Shown piece by piece: positions 1-11,697 of a DNA stretch of 64,000 nucleotides (the first letter of the stretch is position 1; the number at the start of each line of letters is the position of its first letter). The position numbers were made by a program, and so were the translations under genes. The notes under the pieces were generated by a model, which worked only from the letters and a program-made list of their open reading frames with translations, was not told where the DNA came from and made no database searches. Source of the DNA: Canna indica (Eukaryota > Streptophyta > Magnoliopsida > Zingiberales > Cannaceae); NCBI GenBank assembly GCA_034359265.1, contig CP136890.1:88685501-88749500 (forward strand), read 5' to 3'.

Positions 1-73
1 ATTATACCAAGAGGATATATAGAAATGATGGCATTGATGACAAATAACTGAGAAAAGAGCGTAAAGCACATGT
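1..73. repeat. Short fragment repeated 20 kb downstream
   Basis: This stretch recurs at 20172-20232 in the same orientation, with small insertions or deletions. The longest shared block is the 20-base AGAAATGATGGCATTGATGA, and the flanking words CCAAGAGGATA and AAAGCACATGT also match. Similarity ends abruptly after about 73 bases. No coding potential is seen. It may be a remnant of a local duplication or the end of an unrecognised repeat family. Bases 74-180 hold nothing I recognise. Confidence 0.7.
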
Positions 74-180
74 ATGTCCTGTTCCTTTTCGGTGGAAAGA
101 GATGATGGCCCTGCCTCAGTGCCGTTAATTTAGGCTCTATTCTACTCATCTCTCTTCTTCCACGTGGGGAGGCCATTACA

Positions 181-367
181 AGGGAGATTTGGTACCAGAT
201 AATTTAAATAAATTATTAATAATTTTAATTAAAATTATCTAAATCTTATAAGATTATCGTATTCGGTTCAAACAAATTACTAATAATCTTAATACTCATA
301 GTAATCTACGTTACCACTTGTGTGGTAATCCATATTATTAAGAGAGGAGGTAACTATGTGGATTACC
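181..367. repeat. Possible left half of an older MITE-like element hit by the gypsy element
   Basis: The segment starts near GGGAGATTTGGTACCAGATA. The reverse complement of about 9312-9337 reads GGAGACGTTTGTTACATTAT, a loose terminal-inverted-repeat match. Words such as TAATATGGATTAC also occur on both sides of the retrotransposon. The simplest reading is a non-autonomous DNA element split by the LTR element at 368-8907. No clean target duplication of this older element is visible, so the call is weak. Confidence 0.3.
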
Positions 368-2667
368 TGTTATAATCAAAAAATTTAATTTGACTTCGGA
401 CAGAAAGACGAGGACTCAAGGCGGGCGAGTTAGCAGGATCTCGAGTCTCGAAAAAGTTTTGGTAAGGGTTTAAATTAAATGTTGCTATTATTATTATGTA
501 ATCATGAAACTTAATTAGTCGAACCTGGTGGTTCGATCGGAATTCAAATCAGACTCGAGAAAAAAAAGAAGAAGAGAGAATTTAAATTAAATTGGATTTA
601 ATTAAAAATGGGAGGGGTAAAAAGGGAAATTGGATTAATTAAATAATAATAATAAGAAAAAAAAAGACCAAGTTATAAAATCCAGCGTTGTGTTAGGGAT
701 CGCGCAACCCGCGACAACACCAGGTCGTGTGACCCAGACGCAGCGGCGAGGAGGGAAGGGCTTATCCGCGGCGAGATCGTCGTCGACGGCGGTGGCCGGA
801 GGAAGCGATTCTGATCATCTTCCCCCTCTCGTATCCCCGATCAGGTGGGTGCTTAATCGCTCTACTTCCCTGCTTATAAATTCCGGTCGACACCCCTTTT
901 CCGCGATGCCATATTTATTCGGATTTCTTTTGCCGTGTGATGCTATGATTCTTGGTGAAATGAATTGTTCATATGTGATTTGTTGCCTGAGTTCATCCTG
1001 TTGTTGTTGCGTTTCCATGCGGATTTATGATGAATTTTTGGGGTTCGATTGGTTGGTAGCAGAGTATCTGATGTGTTGATTCGGAAACCTCGATCTGTAT
1101 TCAAGGAATGAGGTATTCAATCAGTGTTTTCGGTGGATGTTAGAACAATTTATTTTCCCGATTGCCACCTTTCTTGTGATGCGCCGGATCTCGTTCGGTT
1201 TGAAAATGTCCCGACATTTTCCTATGCTAAATTGGTGGACCAAGAATTGAAGGTCCACAAGCTTCAGTAATACCTAAATTGATGCTAGTCTTTCCTCGGG
1301 ATGTAAACTGGATCTGTGCGTTTTTTTTTTCTTTGAGCATGTCGAATTTTTCTTTATTTGCGTGATATGAAATTTATGGGTTGATCGGGTGTTGCTTGGC
1401 CTCTTACGGTAGGGTTATCAGTGTGTGGATATAACAGTACCAGTGTGTGTGTGGGATGTATTTGATGTGTTCGATCGGGTGTTGCTTGGCCTGTTATGTG
1501 GTACTATCATTGTGAATGTATTCTTGCATGTTGGTGCACTTGTAGCGTAGCACGACTTGGATATTTCATACTGTTTCCTAGATAGGCTATGAATCCTGTT
1601 CATTTGTCGGTATAGTGGAAGTTGGATACTCTAGCTTGGAATTTTCTTTGGGTATGAGGATGTTGTTGTACAGGTATGATAGAACTAGTAGACATTAGTT
1701 CATCTATAACTATAATGTTTTGCTGGTACTATTCATTTGCACCCAGAGAACCAATCGAGTGATTGGTATAATTGTTTCTACAGGCAGAGAGTATGATGGA
1801 TTTGTTGATAATACATGCATAATCGATAGCCGGGTTGAAATTACTTGGATGTGTATGTGAATGTGGACCGAGAAGTTCGACAGCCGCCACACCGACGATC
1901 GACCCGGGTGGCCAAAGCGGGCAAAATGCTGAGACAAAGGTGATCAGCGCCCAGCTCATAGATCGACGGGTCTCTAGAGGATTGGACCGACGGGTCTTTG
2001 GACCGAGAATCTCGTCAGTATGGTCACGCTAACGACCGAGTCGGGTGGCTTGCGTGCATAGCAAAATGAATGCATTGTTGTTAATTCATATTGGATTCGT
2101 TCATATGCTCATATTAAATTGTTGCTTAAACAAATGTATGATGGTATGGAGTGCACCGGGGTTTCCTTGGAATTCCTCCCTTACTACAAAATATTGTTCT
2201 CTACACATGGGTATTTGTTTACTTGTATTTTGAGCATGGATGTAGAAGATTTTGTCACTCACTAAGTCCTAGTTGAACTTACTATTTTTTTTAACCATCT
2301 TGCAGCACCTGAGCGGGGTCAGACAGGTACTGGAGCGCCGTAGCGCGGTTGGGACGTCAGGAGCAGTCGGTCTCATGGCACGTCGTGATCAGCAGTTGGG
2401 TCGAGTGGTGGAGTCATTTCATTATGTGTTGTATATGGACATTTTAAGGACTATATTTTCCTGTTAAAACTAAACAACTGTTGGTCCATGTTAATTGAGT
2501 CTGAATTTTAGTAGTATCCATTTCTTACGAACCTTGAATTGAGAACTTTAGACTTTTATGTTATGTTAAGCATTTGGATTTCTGTGTTGTTACATGACTA
2601 TGTGGTTGGTTAGGCTTCGGGGTAACTGCATTACTCTGGCTGGTTACGCCTTGTTTGGGGTGTAACA
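368..2667 (+). repeat. 5' LTR of the chromovirus
   Basis: A 2300-bp repeat beginning TGTTATAATC and ending GGGGTGTAACA, matching 6605-8907 along its whole length. A TTATAAAA box lies near 673. The short open frames inside (for example 690-1079 and 2273-2467) are not shared intact with the 3' LTR and are not genes. The region around 1860-2040 has several GACCGA/GGGTC-type words, also present in the 3' LTR. Confidence 0.95.
673..680 (+). promoter_or_regulatory. Likely LTR TATA box (5' LTR)
   Basis: TTATAAAA at this position is conserved at 6918-6925 in the 3' LTR and lies about 305 bp from the LTR start. Its conservation between copies and its position upstream of GC-richer leader-like sequence suggest the U3 promoter. 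Transcription from it is not shown. Confidence 0.5.
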
Positions 2668-2670
2668 ATA

Positions 2671-2682
2671 TGGTATCAGAGC
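2671..2682 (+). other. Primer binding site for initiator tRNA-Met
   Basis: TGGTATCAGAGC, the usual plant tRNA-iMet primer-site sequence, begins three bases after the 5' LTR. Minus-strand DNA synthesis of the retrotransposon would start here. The next bases (GGGTACGA) depart from the longer consensus. Confidence 0.95.
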
Positions 2683-2831
2683 GGGTACGACAATAGGACT
2701 CTAGGTATTGTATGAGGCATTGCTAGTGTGTCAACATATGGTATGTCCTAGTCACGAGATTGACGGCTGCACCTGCGCACCTGCGGCGATAGATATTAAT
2801 GATTAAATATTGGTTAATTATGTAGTAAAAT

Positions 2832-5800
2832 TTGTGGAAATTGTTGTATTGTCGATCAGATCGATCTATATGGAGGCACCTGGGGATTTGTTTGGGTCGC
2901 ACTGACGCCTGTTTTGGGTGTGGCCAGTCAGGCCACATCAGGAAGAACTGTCCGGTCGGGGGCGGTCGAGCAACGACTCAGTCAAGGGGGAAGGCTCCCG
3001 CGTCTGCGGCATCGATAGCGCATCGGACTCAGACCCAGGCATCAGGGCAGCAGCGCACAACGAGCGCAGGAAGGCCGCTTGCCCGAGTCTTTGCACTAAC
3101 TCCTGAGGGTGCAGAGACATCTAATGCAGTGGTGACATGTATCATTTCAGTTAATTCATTACCTGCTTATGCATTATTTGACCCGGGTGCTACACATTCT
3201 TTTCTATCTGAGTTGTTGGCTTCAAGAATAGGGAATGACAAAAGTTGGCTCGTTGAGCCTTTGACAGTATTGACACCCACATGTGATACTGTGATTGCTA
3301 GAACAGTCTTTAGGGACTGTGAGATCTCCATAGGAGGGCACAATCTAAAAGCAGAACTGATGCTCTTACCAACCCTGGAGCTGGATGTGATATTGGGTAT
3401 GGATTGGCTATCAGCCCACTTTGCTTCATTCAACTGCATAACAAAGGTGGTCACCTTTTGCAAGCCGGGAATACCACCCTTCATCTTCCAGGGCGATGGG
3501 AGGGGAGAGTCCATTAGAGTAATATCAGCCCTCCAGAGCCGTAAGCTAATGGCGGGTGGTTGTCAGTCATTTTTGACTTTTGTGTCTGCGGATACCAGTG
3601 ATAAGAGCCCGACTGTTAACCTAGAGAAGACTCCGGTGGTCATGGATTTTCTTGACGTGTTTCTAGAAACACTGCCAGGCCTACCATCGGTAAGGGAGAT
3701 CGAATTCGGTATCGAGCTTCAACCGGGGGTGAAACCGATCTCAATTCCACCTTACAGGATGGCACCCGCAGAGTTGAGAGAGCTTAAGGCCCAGCTTCAA
3801 GAGTTGTTGGATTTGGGGTTTATTCGCCCAAGTATATCTCCTTTGGGAGCGCCAGTATTGTTTGTTAAAAAGAAAGACGGATCTTTGCGGATGTGTATAG
3901 ATTACCGGCAGCTTAACAAAGTAACCATCAAAAATCGTTATCCGCTCCCCAGGATTGATGATTTGTTTGATCAGTTGCAAAGAGCCCAGTGGTTTTCAAA
4001 GATTGATCGGAGGTCAGGGTACCATCAGTTGAGAATTCGGGATCAGGATGTTCAGAAGACCACTTTCAGAACAAGATATGGTCATTATGAGTTCTTGGTC
4101 ATGTCGTTCGGGCTAACTAACGCACCAGCAGCCTTTATGGATATCATGAATCGAGTATTCAAGGAATTCTTGGACAGATTCGTCATAATATTTATTGATG
4201 ATATTCTGATCTATTCCAAGAGCGAGGCTGAGCACAGAGATCATCTGAGAGTAGTCCTGGAAACTCTCAGACAACATCGGTTTTTTGCCAAATTCTCCTA
4301 GTGCGAGTTCTGATTGACTAGTGTAGGTTTCTTAGGACACGTTGTGTCTAGAGAAGGGGTGAAGGTGGACCCTGCAAAGATTGAGGCAGTTCAAAATTGG
4401 GAGAGACCAACCAATGCTATCGAGATTCGCAGTTTCTTAGGACTGGCTGGTTACTACAGGAAATTTATGGAGAACTTCTCTAAAATTGCCGCCCCGCTCA
4501 CACGCCTGACTCAGAAAAAGAAAAAAATTGTTTGGGATGAGAAATGTGAGGAGAGCTTTCAGAAGCTCAAGAATTGTTTGACTACCGCGCCAGTATTGGC
4601 GTTACCTTCAGGATCAGGAGGGTTCGCGGTATATTGTGATGTTTCCCATGTGGGATTAGGGTGCATACTAATGCAGCATGGTAGAGTCATTTCGTATGCA
4701 TCCAGGCAGTTAAAGAACCTTGAGAGGAATTATCTGACTCATGATCTGGAGTTGGCATCTATAGTGTTTGCTCTTAAATTGTGGCGCCATTATTTGTATG
4801 GTGAGACCTGTGAGATATACACTAACCACAAGAGCCTTCAATATTTGTTTACCCAGAAGGACTTGAACTTAAGGCAGCGTAGATGGCTCGAGCTGCTAAA
4901 AGACTATGATTGCTCGATCTTGTACCATCCCGGAAAGGCAAACTTCGTGGCAGATGCATTAAGCTGAAAGTCCATGGGCAGTTTGGCACATGTGGCAGTT
5001 AGGAGGAGGCCACTGGTGCGAGAACTTGCTGCATGTCTGGACGGCGGAGCGGTTCTGTTAGTATTTGACTCCAGAGCCTTGACGGCGCACTTGCCAGTTC
5101 AATCCACATTAGTGGATATGTTGCGATCAGCTCAAGCGGAGGATACTTTTTGCGCGCGAACCATGGATCAGACCAGGAGGGGCGGCACTGAGAATGGGTT
5201 TATGGTGGACTCAGAAGGGGTCCTGAGATTTAATGACATGATAGTGGTGCCCGATGAAGCGGAAGCCCGTAGGCAGGTGTTGGAGATGGCCCATCGTTCA
5301 ACCTACACTATGCATCCGGAAGCTACAAAGATGTATCGAGATTTGAAGCAGCATTACTGGTGGAAAGGAATGAAGAGAGAAGTGGCAGAGTTCGTGTCCA
5401 AATATTTGGTTTGCCAGCAGGTAAAGGTCAAACACTTGAGGCCTACAGGGCTGTTGCAAAATCTAGAGGTGCCATAGTGGAAATGGGAGAAAATCACTAT
5501 GGACCTCGTTACAGGCTTACCAAAGTCAGGGAAAGGAAATGATGCCATTTGGGTGGTAGTGGACCGATTAACCAAGTCAGCGCATTTTATTCCAGTGAGA
5601 ACTACCTTCACTGCTGAGCAGTACGCTCGATTGTTTTTGGACCGCATTGTTGCATATCACGGGACACCAGTGACGATTATATCCGATCGGGGCGCTCAGT
5701 TCACTGCGCGATTCTAGCAGTCCTTCCAGGGAGCTTTGGGTACGCAGGTCCGATTCAGTACCGCGTTCCATCCTCAAACGGATAGCCAGTTGGAGAGGAC

Positions 5801-6569
5801 TATTCAGACATTAGAGGATATGCTGAGGGCGTGCGTTCTGGATTTGGAGAGCGGCTGGGAGAGGCATTTGCCTCTAATTGAGTTTGCCTACAATAATAGT
5901 TACCAAAGTAGCATCGGTATGGCACCGTTCAAAGCCTTGTACGGGCGAAGATGCAGATCACCGGTCGGATGGTTCGAGGCTGGTGAGTCTCAAATGATAG
6001 GTCCCGATCTGGTGCAGGAGGCGGTTGAAAAAGTGAAACAGATTAAGGAACGACTTCTGGCAGCACAGAGTCGTTAAAAGATGTATGCAGATGGTAAAAC
6101 CCAAGATTTGGAGTTTCAGGAGGGAGATATGGTCTTCCTAAAGGTGTCCCATATGAAGGGGGTTGTTCGGTTTGAGAAAAGGGGGAAATTGAACCCCAGA
6201 TTCATTGAGTCTTTCCCTATCCCGCGGCGTAAAGGCGCGGCGGTGGCTTATGAACTGGCATTACCACCCAGCATGGACAGAGTTCGTCCCGTCTTCCATG
6301 TTTCTATGTTAAAGCGGTATGTTCGAGATTAGTCTCATGTTCTCGACATGGCGGCAGTAGATATTGACCCGGCAGTCTCATATGAAGAAAAGCCAATTGA
6401 GATCTTGGACAAGCAGACCGGGAAGCTGAGGTCTCGAGAGGTTCTATTGGTGAAGGTTCGCTGGGAGCATCACTCTAGTCAGAAAGCCACCTGGGAAATT
6501 GAGCAAGATATGAAGGAAAGATACCCTCACCTGTTCGATGTTGCGGTGAGTAGTTCTCTCTTTTTTTAA
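2832..6569 (+). pseudogene. Gypsy gag-pol remnant: zinc knuckle, PR, RT, RNase H, IN, chromodomain
   Basis: One reading frame runs through the whole region with no frameshift but seven premature stops (at 4299, 4311, 4965, 5475, 5715, 6075, 6330). Domains in order: CCHC zinc knuckle (Cys27, Cys30, His35, Cys40; from 2910); aspartic protease with Asp-Pro-Gly at 3180 where Asp-Ser/Thr-Gly is usual; reverse transcriptase with Phe-Ile-Asp-Asp at 4191; RNase H (about 4600-4967), with Asn at 4824 where a catalytic Asp is expected; integrase with a disrupted HHCC zinc site (Tyr at 5403 in a Cys position) but the D,D,E residues present; and a chromodomain (about 6375-6540) ending in the typical YPHLF. 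The gag capsid part is deleted; the first about 20 residues are unlike any gag I know. No functional product is expected. Confidence 0.93.
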
Positions 6570-6592
6570 AAAATTCGAGGACGAATTTTCAT

Positions 6593-6603
6593 AGGGGGGT
6601 AGA
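6593..6603 (+). other. Polypurine tract
   Basis: A short purine run, AGGGGGG followed by TAGA, sits directly before the 3' LTR and after the conserved word ATTCGAGGACGAAT common at this place in plant gypsy elements. It would prime plus-strand synthesis. Confidence 0.85.
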
Positions 6604-6604
6604 T

Positions 6605-8907
6605 TGTTATAACCAAAATTTTTAATTTGACTCCGGAAACGAAGATGATGACTCAAGGCGGGTGAGTTAGTAGGGTCTCGAGTCTCGAGAAAGTTTTGGT
6701 AAGGGTTTAAATTAAATATTGCTATTATTATTCTGTAATCATGAAACTTAGTTGAACCTAGTGGTTCAGTCGGAATTCAAATCAGACTCGAGAAAAGAAA
6801 AAAAAATGAAGAAGAAGAGAGAATTTAAATTAAATTGGATTCAATTAAAAAGGGGAGGGGTAAAAATGGAAATTGGATTAATTAAATAATAATAATAAGA
6901 AGAAAAAAAAGACCAAGTTATAAAACCCGGTGCTTTGTTAGGGATCGTGCAACCCGCGACAGCGCCAGGTCGCACGACCCAGACGCAGCGGCGAGGAGGG
7001 AAGGGCGCATCCGCAGCGAGATCGTCGGCGGTGGTGGCCAGAGGAAGTGATTCTGATCATCTTCCCCCTCTCGTATCCCCAATCAAGTGAGTGCTTAATC
7101 ACTCTACTTCCCTGCTTATAAATTTCGGTCGACGCCCCTTTTCTGTGATGCCATATTTATTCGGATTTCTTTTGCCGTGTGATGTTATGATTCTTGTTTA
7201 AATGAATTGTTCATATGTGATTTGTTGCCTGAGTTCATCCTGTTGCTGTTGCGTTTCCATGCGGATTTATGATGAATTTTTGGGGTTCGATTGGTTGGTA
7301 GCAGAGTATGTGATGTGTTGATTCGAAAACCTCGATCTGTATTCGAGGAATGAGGTATTCAATCAGTGTTTTCGGTGGATGTTAGAACAATTTATTTTCC
7401 CGATTGCCACCTTTCTTGTGATGCGCCGGATCCTGTTCGATCTGAAAATGTCCCGACATTTTCCTATGCTAAACTAGTGGACCAAGAATTGAAGGTCCAC
7501 AAGCTTCAGTAATACCTAAATTGATGCTAGTCTTTCCTCAGGATGTAAACTGGATCTGTGCGTTTTTTTTTCCTTTGAGCATGTCGAATTTTTCTTTATC
7601 TGCGTGATATGAAATTTATGGGTTGATCGGGTGTTGCTTGGCCTGTTACGGTAGGGTTATTAGTGTGTGGATATAGCAGTACCAGTGTGTGTGGGATGTA
7701 TTTGATGTGATCGATCGGGTGTTGCTTGGCCTGTTATGTGGTACTATCATTGTGAATGTATTCTTGCATGTTGGTGCACTTGTAGCGTAGCACGACTTGG
7801 ATATTTCATATTGTTTCCTAGATAGGCTATGAATCCTGTTCATTTGTCGGTATGGTGGAAGTTGGATACTCTAGCTTGGAATTTTCTTTGGGTATGAGGA
7901 TGTTGTTGTACAAGTATGATAGAACTAGTAGACATTAGTTCATTTATAGCTATAATGTTTTGCTGGTACTATTCGTTTGCACCCAGTGAACCAATCGAGT
8001 GGTTGGTATAATTGTTTCTACGGGCAGAGAGTATGATGGATTTGGTGATAATACATGCATAACTGATAGCCGGGTTGAAATTACTTGAATGTGTATGTGA
8101 ATGTGGACCGAGAAGTTCGTCAACCGCCACGTTGACGACCGACCCGGGTGGCCAAAGCGGGCAAAATGCTGAGAGAAAGGTGTTCAACGCCCAGCTCATA
8201 GACCGATGGGTCTCTAGAGGATTGGACCGACGGGTCTTTGGACCGAGAAGCTCGTCAGTACGGCCACGCTGACGACCGACTCGGGTGGCTTGCATGCATA
8301 GCAAAATGAATGCATTGTTGTTAGTTCATATTGGATTCATTCATATGCTCATATTAAATTGTTGCTTAAACAAATGTATGATGGTATGGAGTGCACCGGG
8401 GTTTCCTTGGAATTCCTCCCTTGCCACAAAACATTGTTCTCTACACATGGGTATCTATTGACTTGTATTTTGAGCATGGATGTAGAAGATTTTGTCACTC
8501 ACTAAGTCCTAGTTGGACTTACTATTTTTTTACCATCTTGCAGCAACTGGGCGGGGTCAGACAGGTACTGGAGCGCCGTAGCGCGGCTGGGACATTAGGA
8601 GCAGTCGGTCTCGTGGCACGTCGTGATCAGTAGTTGGGTCGAGTGGTGGAGTCATTTCATTATGCGTTGTATATGGACATTTTAAGGACTATATTTTCCT
8701 GTTAAAACTAAACAAATGTTGGTCCATGTTAATTGAGTCTGAATTTTAGTAGTATTCATTCCTTACGAACCTTGAATTGAGAACTTTAGACTTTTATGTT
8801 ATGTTAAGCATTTGGATTTCTATGTGTTGTTACATGACTATGTGGTTCGTTCTGCTTCGAGGTAACTGCTTTACTCTGACCGATTACGCCTTGTCTGGGG
8901 TGTAACA
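6605..8907 (+). repeat. 3' LTR of the chromovirus
   Basis: A 2303-bp direct copy of 368-2667, beginning TGTTATAACC and ending GGGGTGTAACA, followed by the target duplication TTACC. A matching TATA box (TTATAAAA) is at 6918-6925. Differences from the 5' LTR are mostly single-base changes plus small indels in homopolymer and A-rich stretches. Confidence 0.95.
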
Positions 8908-9154
8908 TTACCAATAAGATGATAATGATATTTTTTTATTTTTAACAAAAATATCCTCAACTAAAATATCCTCTATTGACATAGAAAAAAATTACCGCCT
9001 CATCTCATTTGCCTCATCTCATAGTAAGTTGGTAATCCCTATTTTTTTCTTATATTTTTATTTTATTTTATTTTATTCCTTTTCAATTTATTTTTCATTT
9101 TTTATTTGAGTATATTTTAATTAAATATATAAATTTTCTAATAATTTTTTTTAT

Positions 9155-9290
9155 ACCAAACAAGATAATATAATATGGATTACTAGCGAGATTATCAAAT
9201 CTCAGTACATACCAAACAAGATAATATAATATGGATTACTAGCAAGATTATCAAATCTCAGTACATACCAAACATGATAATGTAATATTA
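9155..9290. repeat. Tandem repeat, 56-bp unit, about 2.4 copies
   Basis: Two almost identical 56-bp units (9155-9210, 9211-9266), each starting ACCAAACAAGATAATATAAT and ending CTCAGTACAT, are followed by a partial third. The motif ATAATATGGATTAC also occurs, inverted, left of the gypsy insertion near 330. The surrounding 8913-9512 is AT-rich and otherwise without recognisable features. Confidence 0.9.
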
Positions 9291-9512
9291 TTAGTAATTT
9301 TAAAAATAAGAATATATCTTAGTGATAATGTAACAAACGTCTCCTTAGAATGTGGGATACATTTTCTATCACAATTAATTATAGGGTTTGTGTAAGTTGT
9401 TTGCCATTTGTATACATTCACCGTTGATAATAGGGAGTCAACTTGTACAAATTCCAAATATGTCAAATCATGAAGTCAACCTTGGCTAGTTAGTGATAAT
9501 GTAGTCAAAGTT

Positions 9513-9841
9513 TGTTAAGAAATTAGTAGACCTAACTCATCTCAAAAGCTAGTTCAAGAAATAAGATTGCTCAAACTATTTAAAGACCACATTGATCATA
9601 TTTTTAACCAATGTAGGACTTTAACACACCTTTCTTACGCCTAAAATTGAACATCTGGAGCGTGAATTTTGCAGAACTGAACATCTGCGGTGGCACAATA
9701 TCAACCACAGGTTTGGCTCTGATACTATGTTAAGAAATTAGTATGTCTAACTCATCCCAAAAACTAGCTCAATGACGAGGATTGCTCAAACTATTTAAAA
9801 ATTATCTTTGCCATATTTTTAATCAAAGTAAAATTTTAACA
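9513..9841 (-). mobile_element. TRIM retrotransposon (329 bp, 114-bp LTRs)
   Basis: Two direct repeats of exactly 114 bp (9513-9626 and 9728-9841) both begin TGTTAAGAAATTAGTA and end TTTAACA or TTTTAACA. The element is flanked by a perfect 5-bp target duplication AAGTT (9508-9512 and 9842-9846). Next to the right repeat, GGCTCTGATACTA (9715-9727) is the reverse complement of an iMet primer site, so the element points to the minus strand. The internal part is only 101 bp with no coding capacity. This fits a terminal-repeat retrotransposon in miniature, which would need proteins from another element. Confidence 0.93.
9715..9727 (-). other. TRIM primer binding site
   Basis: On the minus strand this reads TAGTATCAGAGCC, one base from the usual TGGTATCAGAGCC, directly next to the 5' LTR of the TRIM. 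Confidence 0.85.
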
Positions 9842-10033
9842 AAGTTCGATTACTGCTTCGATTCATCCAAATTAATAGAAGAAATTATTATTTTTGAAAA
9901 AGACCAATTTAAATTGAAAGACTACGAAGAATGAATATATGATGTCTTCGTTAAATTTGGTGAGTTGATTATAATTGTTATTTAATAGCTAAAAAAAGTT
10001 ATTCTGAAAAATAAAAAGTTATTTAAATTGTTT

Positions 10034-11574
10034 GAGAAAATTAATATATTTATCCCAAACTTTTACTTTTTCATAAATTATTTTAAATTTTAATTTGTAT
10101 TAATTATATGCTAAATGATCCGATTGATAACAATTCTATTTCGGCATTAGATGTCTGTCAATGCGATCGTTAGGTGTTGATGTGGTCTCTGATTCAGCAA
10201 ATTAAAAAATATTTTTTATTATCACATGTGACACATCAACATGTAATAAAAAATATTATAACATTATATAAATAAGAAAAATTAATATATCTATCCTAAA
10301 CTTAATTTGTTCCTTGTAACAAATCTATCCTGATCTTTAATGTTTCTCTTTAATTTATCTCAAACTTTGGGATTGACAATAATTGTCTTTTTTGAAATTG
10401 AACTTGAAATTTAGATTATATTATAATTATTGTTAATCCAATTATTTGAATTATATTTCTTCCTAATTTTTTTATTAAATTCGACTATTACGTCAAAAAC
10501 CATTTAAAATATGGAATAAAATTTATATTTTTTTCGTATATTCTTATTATTTATTAAATATATAAAATTTTGAAAAAAAATATAATTATATATTAAAATT
10601 GTATTTTACAAATTTTGATTCAAATTTTGATTTTTTTTTATTAATTTTTTATTTAATTATATTATTGCATTTCAAAAAAAATTGAAATGCCTAAATTAAA
10701 CCAACAACTTTCCATATAATATTATTATTTACCAAAATTTTATTTTATTTTTATTTTTTAATTCAATTCCGCTACCTGTCTATCAAATCAAGACTTTTTT
10801 AGTGTCTAATAAAATTTGATATTTTTAATTTAGTTATTTAGTTTCGTGTTGATTTAATTTATTCAATTCGATTACAGTATTTTAGAAAATTAAAATAAAA
10901 TTTTGAACCAAATCCATATATTTTACTAATAATATTATTATATATCATACATTTAACATTATTTATATTATATTTAAGGTTTAGTATTTAATTTTCTTCA
11001 TAAAAGTTTTTTATTTTACTATATATTTTTATTTTTAAAAAATATAAAATCTGAAATGAAATTTATATTTAACAACTATAAATTAATTTTGATAAATCTA
11101 GACGTGGGATTAATTCTTCGAGGTGTAAAAGATTTTTGTGTAATTTTTTAAAGATTTTTTTTTTTGTGAAATCAGATACGAAATTATCAAATAAATTGAC
11201 AAAGTGATAGTTTTAATGTATTTTTTATTAAAAAATATATATCTTCAAGAATTATAATTATTGTCAATTTCAAAGTTTGAGATATATTAGGAAGAAAAAT
11301 TAAAAGTTGTGATAAATTTATTACAAGGACATATAAAAAATTAATTTTTCATATTTATATAATATTATAATATTTTTATTAGATGTTGACATGGATATTT
11401 TTTAATTTACTGAGTTAAATGACAAGCCAGCACCTAATAATCGCATTGACAAACATTTGCCGTCGAGATAAAATTATTATCAATTGAATTATTTGATATA
11501 TAATTGATACAAATTAAAGTTTGGAATGAATTTGTGAAAAGGATTAAAGTTTAAAAGTATACATTGATTTTTCC
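10034..11574. mobile_element. Element with about 350-bp terminal inverted repeats (MULE or foldback type)
   Basis: The first about 360 bp (10034-10395) and the last about 335 bp (11240-11574) are inverted copies of each other. For example GTCAATGCGATCGTTAGGTG on the left matches GTCAATGCGATTATTAGGTG when the right end is reversed, and TTTAATTTGTATTAATTATA matches likewise. The core is AT-rich and non-coding. Adjacent 9-bp flanks AAATTGTTT and AATATGTCT agree at 6 of 9 positions, as expected for an old Mutator-type duplication, but this is not decisive. The high inverted similarity over hundreds of bases is the firm observation; the superfamily is inferred. Confidence 0.8.
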
Positions 11575-11697
11575 AATATGTCTTAGTAAAAGATGAAGAG
11601 GAACGATTTTATTACGTCTCTCAAATTATGTAGCTGATATCAAATAGTTGAATGAATGGTTATTGCAGCCTACGAATAATGAGAGGTAGGCAATTAA

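Larger units (their letters stand above)
368..8907 (+). mobile_element. Ty3/gypsy chromovirus (Tekay/Del-like), decayed, with both LTRs
   Basis: An 8.54-kb LTR retrotransposon bounded by TG...CA ends and a perfect 5-bp target duplication TTACC (363-367 and 8908-8912). Order: LTR (368-2667), tRNA-iMet primer site, zinc knuckle, protease, reverse transcriptase, RNase H, integrase, chromodomain, polypurine tract, LTR (6605-8907). That order, with integrase last and a C-terminal chromodomain, defines chromoviruses; LTR size and the chromodomain form suit the Tekay/Del clade. Most of gag is missing: only about 225 bp separate the primer site from the zinc knuckle. Seven in-frame stops and several changed catalytic residues make it non-autonomous. 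The two LTRs differ at scattered sites and small indels, so the insertion is not very recent. Confidence 0.95.

Noticed and set aside
690..1079. 129-codon frame
   Set aside because: It lies in the 5' LTR and is not kept in the 3' LTR copy; not a gene.
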